A stretch of DNA of 41,136 nucleotides from Pseudomonadota bacterium (GTDB lineage Bacteria; Pseudomonadota; Alphaproteobacteria; Micavibrionales; UBA1664): contig RFNZ01000001.1 in NCBI GenBank assembly GCA_009926935.1, positions 256,556-297,691 on the forward strand, given 5' to 3'. A model generated the notes under the pieces. It worked only from the letters and a program-made list of their open reading frames with translations. It made no database searches and had not been told where the DNA came from. The first letter of the stretch is position 1; each line of letters opens with the position of its first letter. This document shows positions 1 to 8,607 of the stretch, one piece after another. Position numbers and translations under genes: made by a program.

Positions 1-914
1 CCGCGTTTTTCACGTATCTCGGCCATTAGGCGGGAGGAAAAACCGCCGCCGCCAAAAATGTAGTCGGCCACAACGCCCGCGTAATAATCGGGATCACTGA
101 CCGAAATACCATCCCACGCCATCCAGAGGACTGTCTGGGGCATGTCCTTCGCGTAAAACACAGGTTTTCCAACCTGAGGCATTGTCGCCTTTTCGAGCGG
201 CTTTTCTGTTGATTTTTCAGGCAAGGTGCCAAAGGTGTCATCTACGATTTTCTTTGCTTCTTCTATGGTCACTTCGCCCGTAATGCCTACATATAAGCGG
301 TCACGGGTGGCTATGCGCTTCCATTCACCTTTTAAATCGCCCGCCGTCAGCGCCTTCATGGATGCCAGTGTGCCACCGCTGTTGAGTGCGTATGGATGCC
401 CCTTGTAGATGCGGTCAAAAAGCAGGCGTGATGCGATCCAATCCGCATCGCCTATGTTTGATTTGATACTGGAAAGATTGGCGGCCCGCATGCGTTCGAT
501 TGCCTCGGCTTCAAAGCGCGGCGCCGTTACGGCCAGTTTCAACAATTTAAAGGCTTCCTCTTTATGACGCGATAGAGTTCTCAGGTTTCCTGAAAAAACG
601 TCGCGGCCTGCCTCAAACGAAAAATCAATGGCATGGTCACGCAGGCGTGCCTGAAAGTTTTTTGCGTTAATATCGCCTGCCCCCTCATCCAATGTGTTGG
701 AAAGCAGCCTTGCCAGACCCTGCTTTGCAGGGGGGTTACGCTCGGTCCCCGTTTCAAAGGCAAAGGAAAGAGCGATCACCGGAATCGATTGATCAGGAAC
801 AAGCCAGACCTTGATACCTTTTTCCGTGACGAACTCCTGAATATCCAGCACTTTTGCAAATGCGTGTGAGGAGAGAGTCATGACAAGGCAAAATGCGCAG
901 AGAAACACCCTCAT
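1..914 (-). CDS. M16 family peptidase-like subunit, non-catalytic type (partial)
   Basis: The reading frame starts at ATG 914-912 and stays open to the left edge, giving the first 304 residues; the C-terminus lies outside the window. Residues 1-20 form a signal peptide ending in SHAFA before Lys, so the protein is exported. The fold is that of an M16 (insulinase-like) protein. At the position of the zinc motif HxxEH the sequence reads GLARLLSNTLDEGAG, so the metal-binding histidines and the glutamate are missing. This is typical of the partner subunit in bacterial M16 heterodimers. Its start codon overlaps the stop of the catalytic M16 gene by ATGA, so the two are probably made in equal amounts and work together as a periplasmic protease. 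The family and pairing are well supported; the substrate is unknown. Confidence 0.88.
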   Translation of the reverse strand, partial: MRVFLCAFCLVMTLSSHAFAKVLDIQEFVTEKGIKVWLVPDQSIPVIALSFAFETGTERNPPAKQGLARLLSNTLDEGAGDINAKNFQARLRDHAIDFSFEAGRDVFSGNLRTLSRHKEEAFKLLKLAVTAPRFEAEAIERMRAANLSSIKSNIGDADWIASRLLFDRIYKGHPYALNSGGTLASMKALTAGDLKGEWKRIATRDRLYVGITGEVTIEEAKKIVDDTFGTLPEKSTEKPLEKATMPQVGKPVFYAKDMPQTVLWMAWDGISVSDPDYYAGVVADYIFGGGGFSSRLMAEIREKR

Positions 915-2242
915 CGTTTTTTCTCCTCCGGCAGCAGCCAGCCCGTAACACCGGCCTCGCTTATGACGAATTTTTTTAGTGCGCCTGATACGTCGTCTTT
1001 TGAAAGGGCTTCAAGCTGTTTTGGCCAGGTTTCAATATCATCCAGCGTAAGTCCAGTGACGATACCGTAACCCACGTTCATGGCTGGACCCGCTAGTGAA
1101 TCACGAGCATAGACGGCGCTATCCTGCATGCGGCCTACGGCTTTTTTTATCTCATCATCAGTAAAGCCATGCGCGGCTATTTTTGCGAGTGCCTCCGTCA
1201 CGGCTTTTTCGAGTTTTTCGAGAGAGACACCAGAAGCCGGCGTTGCGTAGAGCGTGAATGTTGCATCATCCCATGCGTATCCTGAGTAAGCGGCATCGAC
1301 ATTACTCGCAAGTTTCTGACTGACCACGAGATCCTGATAGAGGCGGCCCGTGTTACCGCCCAGAAGGTCTTCCAAAAGAGAGAGCGAGAGTGATGATTTT
1401 GTATCCTGCCTTACCGACGGGACGCGCAGCATTCTGATCCATTGTGGTTCACGGATATCGGGGCGTGCGTAGGTTACGCGCACCGTGCCATCCATTTTAG
1501 GGCTTGCGGTGCGCGCGCGAATTGGCACATCTTCACGCTTCAGCTGGCCGTATGTGCTGTTTGCCAGAGGCAGCACTTCCTCGAGTGTTGTATCGCCCGA
1601 GATTACGAGAACGGCGTTGTTCGGGGCGTACCATTTTTTGTAGAAAGCCAGCGAGTCCACCCATGTCAGGCCCTGCATTTCGGGCATCCAGCCTATGATG
1701 GGGCGCCCGTAAGGATGGTTGGGGAAAAGTGCCTGGCGCATGCGCTCACCCAATAACGCACCGGGATCACTTTCGATGTTCTGGCGGCGCTCTTCCATGA
1801 CGACCTGTTTTTCCGAGTACACATCGGAAAGCTTGGGCGTGAGATCGTTCATACGCTCGGCTTCCATAGCCATGACATCGGCCAGTTTTTCTTTAGGAAC
1901 CGTTTGAAAAAAGGCCGTGTAATCCCATGAGGTGAAGGCGTTATCGTTGCCGCCCATGCGCTGCACGATTTCACTGAATTTTCCTGCAGGCACGCGCGGC
2001 GTACCTTTAAAAAGAAGATGCTCCAGAAAGTGGGCCGTGCCGGATATACCCTGCGGCTCTTCAGCAGCGCCCGCCATATACCAGACCATGTGCGTGACGG
2101 CCGGTGTCCGGTGAACGGGGATGACGATCACCTGCATCCCGTTATCTAGCGTAGCATGCTGCGCATTATAAACCTTGTCTGATGCATGGGCTGTTGCGGC
2201 CCATGCAAGAAATACAAGCAGAAATGAAACCCGTCGGATCAC
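911..2242 (-). CDS. M16 family zinc peptidase, catalytic subunit, exported
   Basis: This 443-residue protein has a signal peptide (residues 1-20, cleaved near AHA-S) and an M16 peptidase architecture with two half-domains. The inverted zinc motif HFLEH is at residues 71-75 and the downstream glutamate pair at about 150-151 supplies the third ligand. The metal site is therefore intact, unlike the following gene. The start is GTG at 2242-2240, overlapping the stop of the lipoprotein gene (GTGA); no ATG fits better because the signal peptide begins directly at this codon. The family degrades peptides in the periplasm or at the envelope. It is the fourth gene of the ileS-lspA-lipoprotein-M16-M16 cluster. 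The exact substrate cannot be inferred. Confidence 0.93.
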   Translation of the reverse strand: MIRRVSFLLVFLAWAATAHASDKVYNAQHATLDNGMQVIVIPVHRTPAVTHMVWYMAGAAEEPQGISGTAHFLEHLLFKGTPRVPAGKFSEIVQRMGGNDNAFTSWDYTAFFQTVPKEKLADVMAMEAERMNDLTPKLSDVYSEKQVVMEERRQNIESDPGALLGERMRQALFPNHPYGRPIIGWMPEMQGLTWVDSLAFYKKWYAPNNAVLVISGDTTLEEVLPLANSTYGQLKREDVPIRARTASPKMDGTVRVTYARPDIREPQWIRMLRVPSVRQDTKSSLSLSLLEDLLGGNTGRLYQDLVVSQKLASNVDAAYSGYAWDDATFTLYATPASGVSLEKLEKAVTEALAKIAAHGFTDDEIKKAVGRMQDSAVYARDSLAGPAMNVGYGIVTGLTLDDIETWPKQLEALSKDDVSGALKKFVISEAGVTGWLLPEEKKR

Positions 2243-2784
2243 GGCGTTTTCAGGATGTCTTCGTTACGTTTTTTAACTGCCTTATCAGGCAGTTTTTTAT
2301 CTGAAATCCCTTCCGCTTCAAGACGCTTTTGTTCTTCGACAGGATCGAGATGTTTGCCTACGACCGATTTATCCTTCCAGAAAAGAAGTTTTTCGGCGAC
2401 GGGCTGATCCGCCTCCTCAAGTTCCTTGATTTCGGTATCGATTGAACTGCGGATGTTAGGGTCAGCATTGCTTGCGCCCAGCTTGCTCAGGAAGCCTTTT
2501 TGGCCAACCGTCTGCTCAGGCGCGGGTTTGCTTGCTACGCCAAAAACGGTCTGCTTTGCCTGCTCACGCACCGAAAGCTCGTTCGGCCGCCCTTCACCCG
2601 GACGCGGAGGGCGCAGGGTGTAGTCTGGCGGTACGGCCAGCGGAGCCCGCGTTACAACCGCGAACTCATCTGGCGGTGCAGCCTTGAGGCCTAGTTTTTC
2701 TTTGACGTCTTCACCGCCGCCGCAGGCAGCAAGTAAAAGGACAGTGGCCAAAGCCACAATGTTTAAGGGAGCGTGATTTTTCAT
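2239..2784 (-). CDS. DUF3035 lipoprotein, BamF-like
   Basis: This 181-residue protein begins with a lipoprotein signal of about 20 residues ending in the lipobox LLAAC, followed by three glycines, so it should be lipidated and held in a membrane, probably the outer one. The rest matches the DUF3035 family of alphaproteobacteria: a proline-rich VPPDYTLRPPRPGEGRP segment near residues 51-67, then a charged helical tail. In Caulobacter a member of this family was described as the BamF subunit of the outer-membrane barrel assembly complex; applying that role here is inference. ATG 2784-2782 is chosen because it starts the signal peptide directly; a TTG 30 bases upstream would lie inside lspA. It begins 10 bases after the lspA stop, fitting since LspA processes lipoproteins. 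Confidence 0.85.
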   Translation of the reverse strand: MKNHAPLNIVALATVLLLAACGGGEDVKEKLGLKAAPPDEFAVVTRAPLAVPPDYTLRPPRPGEGRPNELSVREQAKQTVFGVASKPAPEQTVGQKGFLSKLGASNADPNIRSSIDTEIKELEEADQPVAEKLLFWKDKSVVGKHLDPVEEQKRLEAEGISDKKLPDKAVKKRNEDILKTP

Positions 2785-2794
2785 GATTGGTATC

Positions 2795-3322
2795 TTAGCC
2801 AGACTTTTTGGCAAAAAACAGGCTTTGTAGAATTAAAAGAACAACCCCTGCCGTAATGGCTGAATCGGCGACGTTAAAGGCGGGGAAATGCCAGTTTCCC
2901 CAATAAAAATCGAAGAAATCCGCGACCGCACCAAACCTTATTCTGTCAAATATATTCCCCAAGGCGCCGCCGACGATGAGCGCCAAAGCCAAAATCTCAC
3001 CCAAGGCCGAGGCCCGTAGCATCCAGATAAAAAAGCCGGCGCAAATAACCAGCCCCATAATGGTGAGAAGGCCCCATCCACCGGTTTGGAGGAGGCCGAA
3101 GCTGATACCCTCGTTCCAGACCATGGTGAGGTTGAACATGGGCCAGACGGGCAATGACACATCAGGCAGGCGCTGTGGTGCCTGCTGCAGCCAGTCCATG
3201 AAACGCATCGGGTCACCCAAGCCGAGTTCACGGCGGAATATGTTTTCGAGTACGGTCCATTTGCTGAGTTGGTCTACCGCGATTATGAGCAGGACGAGAC
3301 TGATGCTGAAAAGTTTATTCAT
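2795..3322 (-). CDS. lspA: Lipoprotein signal peptidase LspA
   Basis: This enzyme of 175 residues is an integral inner-membrane aspartic peptidase that removes the signal peptide from diacylglyceryl-prolipoproteins. Four hydrophobic segments are visible. The conserved motifs are AVDQLSKW near residues 16-23, GNIFDRI with the first catalytic aspartate, and FNVADSAI with the second. ATG 3322-3320 is preceded by an AAAGGA ribosome-binding site; a longer reading frame upstream would run into the REP-like hairpin. The gene is slightly longer than the usual 160-170 residues because of an insertion (about residues 35-50, QAPQRLPDVSLPVW) in the first periplasmic loop. It follows ileS, a pairing found in many bacteria. 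Confidence 0.96.
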   Translation of the reverse strand: MNKLFSISLVLLIIAVDQLSKWTVLENIFRRELGLGDPMRFMDWLQQAPQRLPDVSLPVWPMFNLTMVWNEGISFGLLQTGGWGLLTIMGLVICAGFFIWMLRASALGEILALALIVGGALGNIFDRIRFGAVADFFDFYWGNWHFPAFNVADSAITAGVVLLILQSLFFAKKSG

Positions 3323-3332
3323 TTTTCCTTTG

Positions 3333-3418
3333 TCATTCCTGCGAAGGCAGGAATCCATTGTGCCTTTGGTTCAATAGTACTCACTTTTTACCGTGGACTC
3401 CCGCCTTCGCGGGAGTGA
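3333..3418. repeat. Inverted pair of REP-like palindromic hairpins
   Basis: Two 25-base units face each other in the gap between ileS and lspA. Unit 1 (3333-3357) folds as an 8-bp stem with loop GAAG (stem arms 3335-3342 and 3347-3354). Unit 2 (3394-3418) is the same sequence on the other strand, with stem arms 3397-3404 and 3409-3416. The units differ at four positions, and the differences form two compensated base pairs (T-A in one, C-G in the other). They resemble the widespread REP-like 'bacterial palindromic' repeats, and could modulate ileS/lspA mRNA stability or termination. No other copy was seen in this window. Confidence 0.8.
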
Positions 3419-3428
3419 CGGCGGTGTT

Positions 3429-6305
3429 TTATGCGGCCTTTTGCTGTTGCTTTAGATAGTAACGTACGGCATCAGCATCGCGTTTTGAAAGCGTCGGGAA
3501 GTCTTTATCGGAGCCTACTTCCGGCAGGATTTTCCAGCAGCGCTCGCATTTGTTGCCTTCGGCCTTGTTTACGACAACCGCGACGCCAACAATATTTGGC
3601 AGCGTGAAAGCGCCCGCCGGTGCCGCATCGGTTTTAACGGTGACTTGCGAGGTGATCGCCAATTCCGCCCAATCCATGCCCTCGACGTTTTTATCGAGGT
3701 ATAAAACAGGGTGCGCTTCAAGGGCGGAGCCGATTTGTTTATCCTTCCTTGCAATTTCGAGTGCGCCCAAAAGGACATCGCGGACTTCAAATGCGCGTTT
3801 CCATTTTTGCGCGAGGGCGTCATCCCGCCATTTTGTAGGTACTTCCATGAACGTACGCAGGTGTACGTTATCACAATCATCCTTGAAAACACCGCGCGGG
3901 CGGAAGGACCACGCCTCATCCGCCGTAAAGCACAGGACGGGCGCGAGCCAGCCGCACAGGGCCTCGAATATCGCGGCCATGACGGTGCGGTAAGCGCGGC
4001 GTTCAGGCATATCCGGCCTATCGCAATATAATCTGTCCTTCCGGATATCGAAGTAGAAGGCCGAGAGCGGGCCGTTACAGAACATGTACACGGCGTTCAT
4101 CATGCGCCCGAATTCGTATTCCTCAATATGCTGTTTTACCTGCGCATCGAGCATCGCGAGTTCGTGCAGCATATAACGCTCAAGCTCAGGCAGATTTTTA
4201 GTATCCGATAAATCAACCGATTCATCCGCCGTAAAACCATCCAAAGCACCCAGCAGATAGCGGAAGGTATTGCGGATGCGGCGATAAACATCGGCGGTTG
4301 TTTTGATGACCGCCTCGCCTACGCGGATATCCTCGCTGTAATTCGACATCATGGTCCAGAGGCGCAGAATATCGGCACCGTATTTGGCAATCATCTCCTG
4401 CGGGGCCACGACGTTGCCCAAGGACTTCGACATTTTCATGCCTTTTTCATCGAGCACGAAGCCGTGGGTGAGCACGGCTTTATAGGGCGCTACGCCTTTT
4501 GTGCCGCAGCTTTCAAGCAGGCTGGAATGGAACCAGCCGCGGTGCTGATCGGAGCCTTCCAAATACAAATCGGCAGGCCATGGAAGACCGCGCGGCTCCA
4601 GTACAAACTGGTGCGTCGAGCCTGATTCAAACCAAACATCGACGATGTCTTTTACCTGATCGTAATCTTCGGCTTTGTATTTGGTGCCGAGGAAATCTTG
4701 CGGGTTGCGCTTATACCAAGCATCCGAGCCTTCGGCTTCAAAAATATCACCGACGCGTTTGTATACTTCCGCATCCTTCAGCGGATTGCCCGTCGCTTTT
4801 TCTAGGAAGATCGCGATCGGTACGCCCCATGCGCGCTGCCTTGAGATGCACCAATCAGGGCGCTGCTCGATCATGGCGCGGATACGGTTTTCACCCATGG
4901 CTGGGTACCAATCGGTATCCGCAATCGCCTGTAGCGATTTTTTGCGCAGGTCGTTTGTATCCATTGAGATAAACCACTGCGGCGTCGTGCGGAAGATAAG
5001 CGGGGCTTTGGAGCGCCAGCTGTGCGGATACTCGTGACGGATGGAGCCTTTGGCAAGCAAGCACCCGGCTTCATCAATGGCTTTTAAGGGCGCGAAGTTA
5101 CCCGCGCCGAATTCGTACTTGCCGCCCTTTTCTTCAAAGATGGGCAAGCCGCCGAAGAGAGGGACTGAGGTGCGGAATTTACCGTCATCGGTGATATTAT
5201 CCGTGACCTCGATGCCGTGTTGTTTACCGAGTGCAAAGTCATCCGCGCCGTGACCTGGGGCTATGTGCACGAAGCCTGTACCGGCGTCATCGGTTACGAA
5301 GTCACCCAGCAAAACAGGTACATCGAATTCATAGCCCTGCCCGCGCAGCGGGTGGCGGCAGATGGTGCCCGCTAGGTCCTTGCCCGTAAAACTTGCGGTT
5401 AAATCATACGCAGAAATTTTGGCGTTTTTGACGACATCCTCGATCAGTTTTTCGGCAACGATAATCTTTTCGCCCAGTTTGGCTTTACTGCCTTCATCAA
5501 CGGCGGTTACGACCAGAAGGCGATACGTGATGGACTCGCTCGCGGCAATCGCGCGGTTGGATGGCATAGTCCACGGCGTTGTCGTCCAGATAACAATCGA
5601 TGCGCCATCGAGGTTTTTATTGGATGTTTTGATGATCGGGAATTTGACCCAGATGGTGATGGATTTGTGCTCGTGGTATTCCACTTCGGCTTCCGCAAGT
5701 GCGGTTTTTTCGACGACAGACCACATGACAGGTTTGACGCCTTTATAGAGGCCGCCATTGAGTAGGAACTTATGTATCTCACGGGCGATTTGCGCTTCAG
5801 CGCCTATCGTCATTGTGAGATACGGGTCCTTCCAATTCCCCACGACACCCAGCCTTTGGAATTCATCCGCCTGTACGCCGACCCAGTGGGCGGCGAAATC
5901 GCGGCATTCGCGGCGGAATTCGAGGATGGGCACTGAATCCTTATCCTTTTTTTCGGCTCTATATTTTTCTTCGATCTTCCATTCGATCGGGAGTCCGTGG
6001 CAATCCCAACCTGGCACGTAATCGGCATCGTAGCCGGACATCTGCATCGTGCGATTAATCACGTCTTTCAGAATTTTGTTGACCGCGTGGCCTATGTGAA
6101 TGTTGCCGTTGGCGTAGGGCGGGCCATCGTGCAGCGTCCATTGTTTTTTGCCTTTGGAACGCTGGCGCAATTGTTTGTATAGGTCTGCATCCTGCCAGCG
6201 TTTCAAGATTTCGGGCTCGCGCTGCGGCAAATCCCCGCGCATCGGGAAATCCGTTTTCGGCAAAAAGACTGTGTTTTTGAAAAATTCTGCGTTGTATTCG
6301 GTCAT
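3429..6305 (-). CDS. ileS: Isoleucyl-tRNA synthetase
   Basis: This cytoplasmic class I synthetase of 958 residues charges tRNA-Ile. The HIGH motif is in NIHIGHAVN near residues 70-78 and the KMSKS motif is in GMKMSKSLGNV in the second half. The editing (CP1) domain carries TTPWTMP and the GTGFVHIAPGHG segment. The C-terminal zinc region has one cysteine pair (KCERC) but the second expected CxxC pair is replaced by TLSKRD. ATG 6305-6303 is preferred; an adjacent in-frame ATG at 6308 is possible. A GGAG lies 7 bases before 6305. It heads the lspA-containing cluster on the minus strand. Confidence 0.97.
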   Translation of the reverse strand: MTEYNAEFFKNTVFLPKTDFPMRGDLPQREPEILKRWQDADLYKQLRQRSKGKKQWTLHDGPPYANGNIHIGHAVNKILKDVINRTMQMSGYDADYVPGWDCHGLPIEWKIEEKYRAEKKDKDSVPILEFRRECRDFAAHWVGVQADEFQRLGVVGNWKDPYLTMTIGAEAQIAREIHKFLLNGGLYKGVKPVMWSVVEKTALAEAEVEYHEHKSITIWVKFPIIKTSNKNLDGASIVIWTTTPWTMPSNRAIAASESITYRLLVVTAVDEGSKAKLGEKIIVAEKLIEDVVKNAKISAYDLTASFTGKDLAGTICRHPLRGQGYEFDVPVLLGDFVTDDAGTGFVHIAPGHGADDFALGKQHGIEVTDNITDDGKFRTSVPLFGGLPIFEEKGGKYEFGAGNFAPLKAIDEAGCLLAKGSIRHEYPHSWRSKAPLIFRTTPQWFISMDTNDLRKKSLQAIADTDWYPAMGENRIRAMIEQRPDWCISRQRAWGVPIAIFLEKATGNPLKDAEVYKRVGDIFEAEGSDAWYKRNPQDFLGTKYKAEDYDQVKDIVDVWFESGSTHQFVLEPRGLPWPADLYLEGSDQHRGWFHSSLLESCGTKGVAPYKAVLTHGFVLDEKGMKMSKSLGNVVAPQEMIAKYGADILRLWTMMSNYSEDIRVGEAVIKTTADVYRRIRNTFRYLLGALDGFTADESVDLSDTKNLPELERYMLHELAMLDAQVKQHIEEYEFGRMMNAVYMFCNGPLSAFYFDIRKDRLYCDRPDMPERRAYRTVMAAIFEALCGWLAPVLCFTADEAWSFRPRGVFKDDCDNVHLRTFMEVPTKWRDDALAQKWKRAFEVRDVLLGALEIARKDKQIGSALEAHPVLYLDKNVEGMDWAELAITSQVTVKTDAAPAGAFTLPNIVGVAVVVNKAEGNKCERCWKILPEVGSDKDFPTLSKRDADAVRYYLKQQQKAA

Positions 6306-6356
6306 CATGCATCTCCAGCCCACGGTTTTAGCAAGTTTGCCGGAAAATGGAAGCGT

Positions 6357-6980
6357 TTAGAGACGCAGCTGGCCGGGATCAAACTGGCCGGTCCTTTGCA
6401 AAAATTCAACTTCATGGTCTGTTGCCATGATTTCGGAGAGTGTATCAAGCCTGCGTACGATGGGTTCGATTACGTCATCAAGCGTATCGCGCGCGCCTTC
6501 GAGATCATTCAGCTGGACCAAGGTGTTTGTGCCACGTACGAGATTAAACAAGGCTTGAACATCCGCCTCATAGGCATCTTCATCGCATGGCATGTGGAAG
6601 GTAACAGGGCGGCCCAGCGCATCCTTATGGCCCATATCGATTTCTGTCGTATCGAGATGCCATGGGGTTAGTGCGCATGCGGGCGATACTTTTCTGAAGT
6701 GGAGTGCGACAAGTGTTTTTGATGTGCCTATTTCAAAAGCGATCTGGCGCCTATTGTCGGTAGCAAAGCCCCATTGTATGGGTGCTTTTTCGGGTGATAG
6801 AAAAACTTTTTCCTTTGGTTTTGCGCCAAGACCAAGCGCTGCCATGACTGCCGCGCCATCCGGATATTTGTAGAGCGAGCAGTCCGTATGAACCAAGTGC
6901 TCGGGCAGGCCAAAATGCGCCGCTTTAAAGCGCCCTTTGAGGTTACAACCTGCCGGTATGAAAAGCGGTTTTCTGACCAT
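6357..6980 (-). CDS. Hypothetical protein, paralogue of the preceding gene
   Basis: A protein of 207 residues with no recognised family, signal peptide or membrane segment. It aligns along most of its length with the product of the gene immediately upstream: both have an IQWGF/LQWGW block, a glutamate-rich strand (FEIGTS / IELGDA), LHF, then WHLD followed by a proline-cysteine (MPC / LPC) and a C-terminal helical region rich in Asp and Leu ending in a conserved DD-I-RLDT/RTLDG. ATG 6980-6978 starts one base after the upstream stop (TGATATG), with a GGAGG ten bases ahead, so translation is coupled. The tandem pair probably arose by duplication. The role is unknown. Confidence 0.8.
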   Translation of the reverse strand: MVRKPLFIPAGCNLKGRFKAAHFGLPEHLVHTDCSLYKYPDGAAVMAALGLGAKPKEKVFLSPEKAPIQWGFATDNRRQIAFEIGTSKTLVALHFRKVSPACALTPWHLDTTEIDMGHKDALGRPVTFHMPCDEDAYEADVQALFNLVRGTNTLVQLNDLEGARDTLDDVIEPIVRRLDTLSEIMATDHEVEFLQRTGQFDPGQLRL

Positions 6981-6981
6981 A

Positions 6982-7635
6982 TCAGCCATACCTCCGGCGC
7001 ATTGCGGTACCACCGCATTGGGGGTTTTCCGTTACCCTTGGATTACCATCGAGCGTGCGGATTATATCGTCCATCGCACGGTGAAACCTTTTTTCGGCTT
7101 CTTCCCAATTGTCGGCATTCAGGTTTGCAATTGTATCTGCCACGCATACAAGCAGCTCGCGCGCCAAATTCACCTGCCCTTTTGATCCGCAAGGCAGAAC
7201 CAGCGGTACGGACGAGCGATTGAAGAGCTCGATGTGGTCGAGGTGCCAGAGCGTACCGTTATTGCCGGGCATCTCTTTTATAAAATGAAGGCTTGCGAAA
7301 AACGTGGCGTCGCCAAGCTCAATCAGCAGCTGTTTATTAGGTTTCATGGCCCAGCCCCATTGTAAAAACCAAGTGGGGTGCTGCTGGCGACCTGTTTCGC
7401 CATTGATAAGTGCCCTTGAGGGATAGCGCTCGACACGCTTTGAAGGGATTTCCCCAAAGCCCATGGCTGCTGCTATGTCATCCGCATTTCTAAATGTAAA
7501 ATAAGGGTCGATGCACCACTGTACATAGGGTGGCATGGCATTGGACTGCCAGCCAAACCGGTCTAGCATGCGTTCCATCGGCGATGTGCCGACAAGCATG
7601 TCATTGTCAAAAACGGCCACAAGCGGGCGGCGCAT
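6982..7635 (-). CDS. Hypothetical protein, tandem paralogue
   Basis: A protein of 217 residues, cytoplasmic by appearance, whose family I do not recognise. ATG 7635-7633 is chosen because AGGGA sits six bases upstream; the open frame continues upstream but would overlap ribF. It shares with the next gene a WxWxM/F block, a WHLDxxEL motif and an LPCG turn. The conserved histidine-aspartate pair in WHLD and the cysteine in PC could be catalytic or metal-binding, but this is speculation. It starts 55 bases after ribF ends, so it may be in the same transcript. The paralogue relationship is visible in the sequence; function cannot be assigned. Confidence 0.78.
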   Translation of the reverse strand: MRRPLVAVFDNDMLVGTSPMERMLDRFGWQSNAMPPYVQWCIDPYFTFRNADDIAAAMGFGEIPSKRVERYPSRALINGETGRQQHPTWFLQWGWAMKPNKQLLIELGDATFFASLHFIKEMPGNNGTLWHLDHIELFNRSSVPLVLPCGSKGQVNLARELLVCVADTIANLNADNWEEAEKRFHRAMDDIIRTLDGNPRVTENPQCGGTAMRRRYG

Positions 7636-7690
7636 GATGTCCCTAGCTCTTGTAAAATTTTTCTTTATATACGTAAAATACAGGACTTTT

Positions 7691-8578
7691 TCAAGCCAAG
7701 ATATTTCTAGCCATTTCGACATCGGCGGACATGGCTGATTTAAGTTCTTCCAAATCCTTGAATTTGGCCTCATCCCTAAGCTTCTTGACGGGGCGTACGT
7801 ATAACGTACGGCCATAAAGATCAGCATCGAAATCAAGCAGATAAACTTCAAGCAGTGGCGATTTAACCTCGAACATCGGCCTCAAGCCAATATTTGCGGC
7901 AGCAGGGCGCCAAACTCCGTCGCCAATGTTTACACGTACGGCATATATGCCGTGTGCCGGGCACAGGGTTTCAGCCAACGGGATGTTGGCCGTAGGATAA
8001 CCCAGCTCGCGCCCGCGTTTATCGCCGTGTATGACCACGCCCTCTATTTCCCACTCCCAGCCGAGAAGATCATTTGCGGCTGAAATATCGCCTCCAACCA
8101 GAGACTCGCGAATGCGCGTGGATGAAACCGGCGCGGCCCCGCTCTCCTCCAAAATCACCGTATGCGTTACAAAACGCTTATCTGCCTTTAAGGTTTCGAT
8201 ACTGCCCGTGCGGCCGTGCCCGAAATGAAAATCATGGCCCACGACAACGTGAGCAGCGTTTACAAGATCAACCAGCATCATATCGATGAACATGTCAGCC
8301 GAAAGTTTGGCCATGATCGCGTTAAAAATCAGCACCTCGACTGCATCGACGCCGAGCTCTTTTAACCTGCGTTCTTTTACGTGCTCCGGCGTGAGCCTGA
8401 ACGGTGCGTTTCCGGGTTTGAAAAACTGCCTTGGATGAGGCTCGAAAGTCAGAACCTTCAGTGGCATGTTTTCGACCAGCGCCAATTTTTTGGCGAAGGT
8501 CAGTAATGCCGCGTGCCCTTTGTGCACGCCATCGAAATTGCCGATGGCTATCACCGACTTTGGTTTGCTAGTATCCAT
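7691..8578 (-). CDS. ribF: Bifunctional riboflavin kinase / FAD synthetase
   Basis: RibF turns riboflavin into FMN and then FAD. The N-terminal FAD synthetase half begins with GNFDGVHKGH (about residues 13-22), the nucleotidyltransferase signature, and contains SSTRIRESL. The C-terminal flavokinase half has GRELGYPTANI, the conserved PTAN motif, followed by GIYAVRV. The length of 295 residues is normal for the fused enzyme. ATG 8578-8576 is preferred to an upstream TTG at 8596. It diverges from the plus-strand M15 gene across a gap of only 29 bases, so both promoters would overlap the other gene. The two paralogous unknown genes follow. Confidence 0.95.
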   Translation of the reverse strand: MDTSKPKSVIAIGNFDGVHKGHAALLTFAKKLALVENMPLKVLTFEPHPRQFFKPGNAPFRLTPEHVKERRLKELGVDAVEVLIFNAIMAKLSADMFIDMMLVDLVNAAHVVVGHDFHFGHGRTGSIETLKADKRFVTHTVILEESGAAPVSSTRIRESLVGGDISAANDLLGWEWEIEGVVIHGDKRGRELGYPTANIPLAETLCPAHGIYAVRVNIGDGVWRPAAANIGLRPMFEVKSPLLEVYLLDFDADLYGRTLYVRPVKKLRDEAKFKDLEELKSAMSADVEMARNILA

Positions 8579-8607
8579 GTGTGCGACCCTAATCAATTTC
8601 CCTCTTC

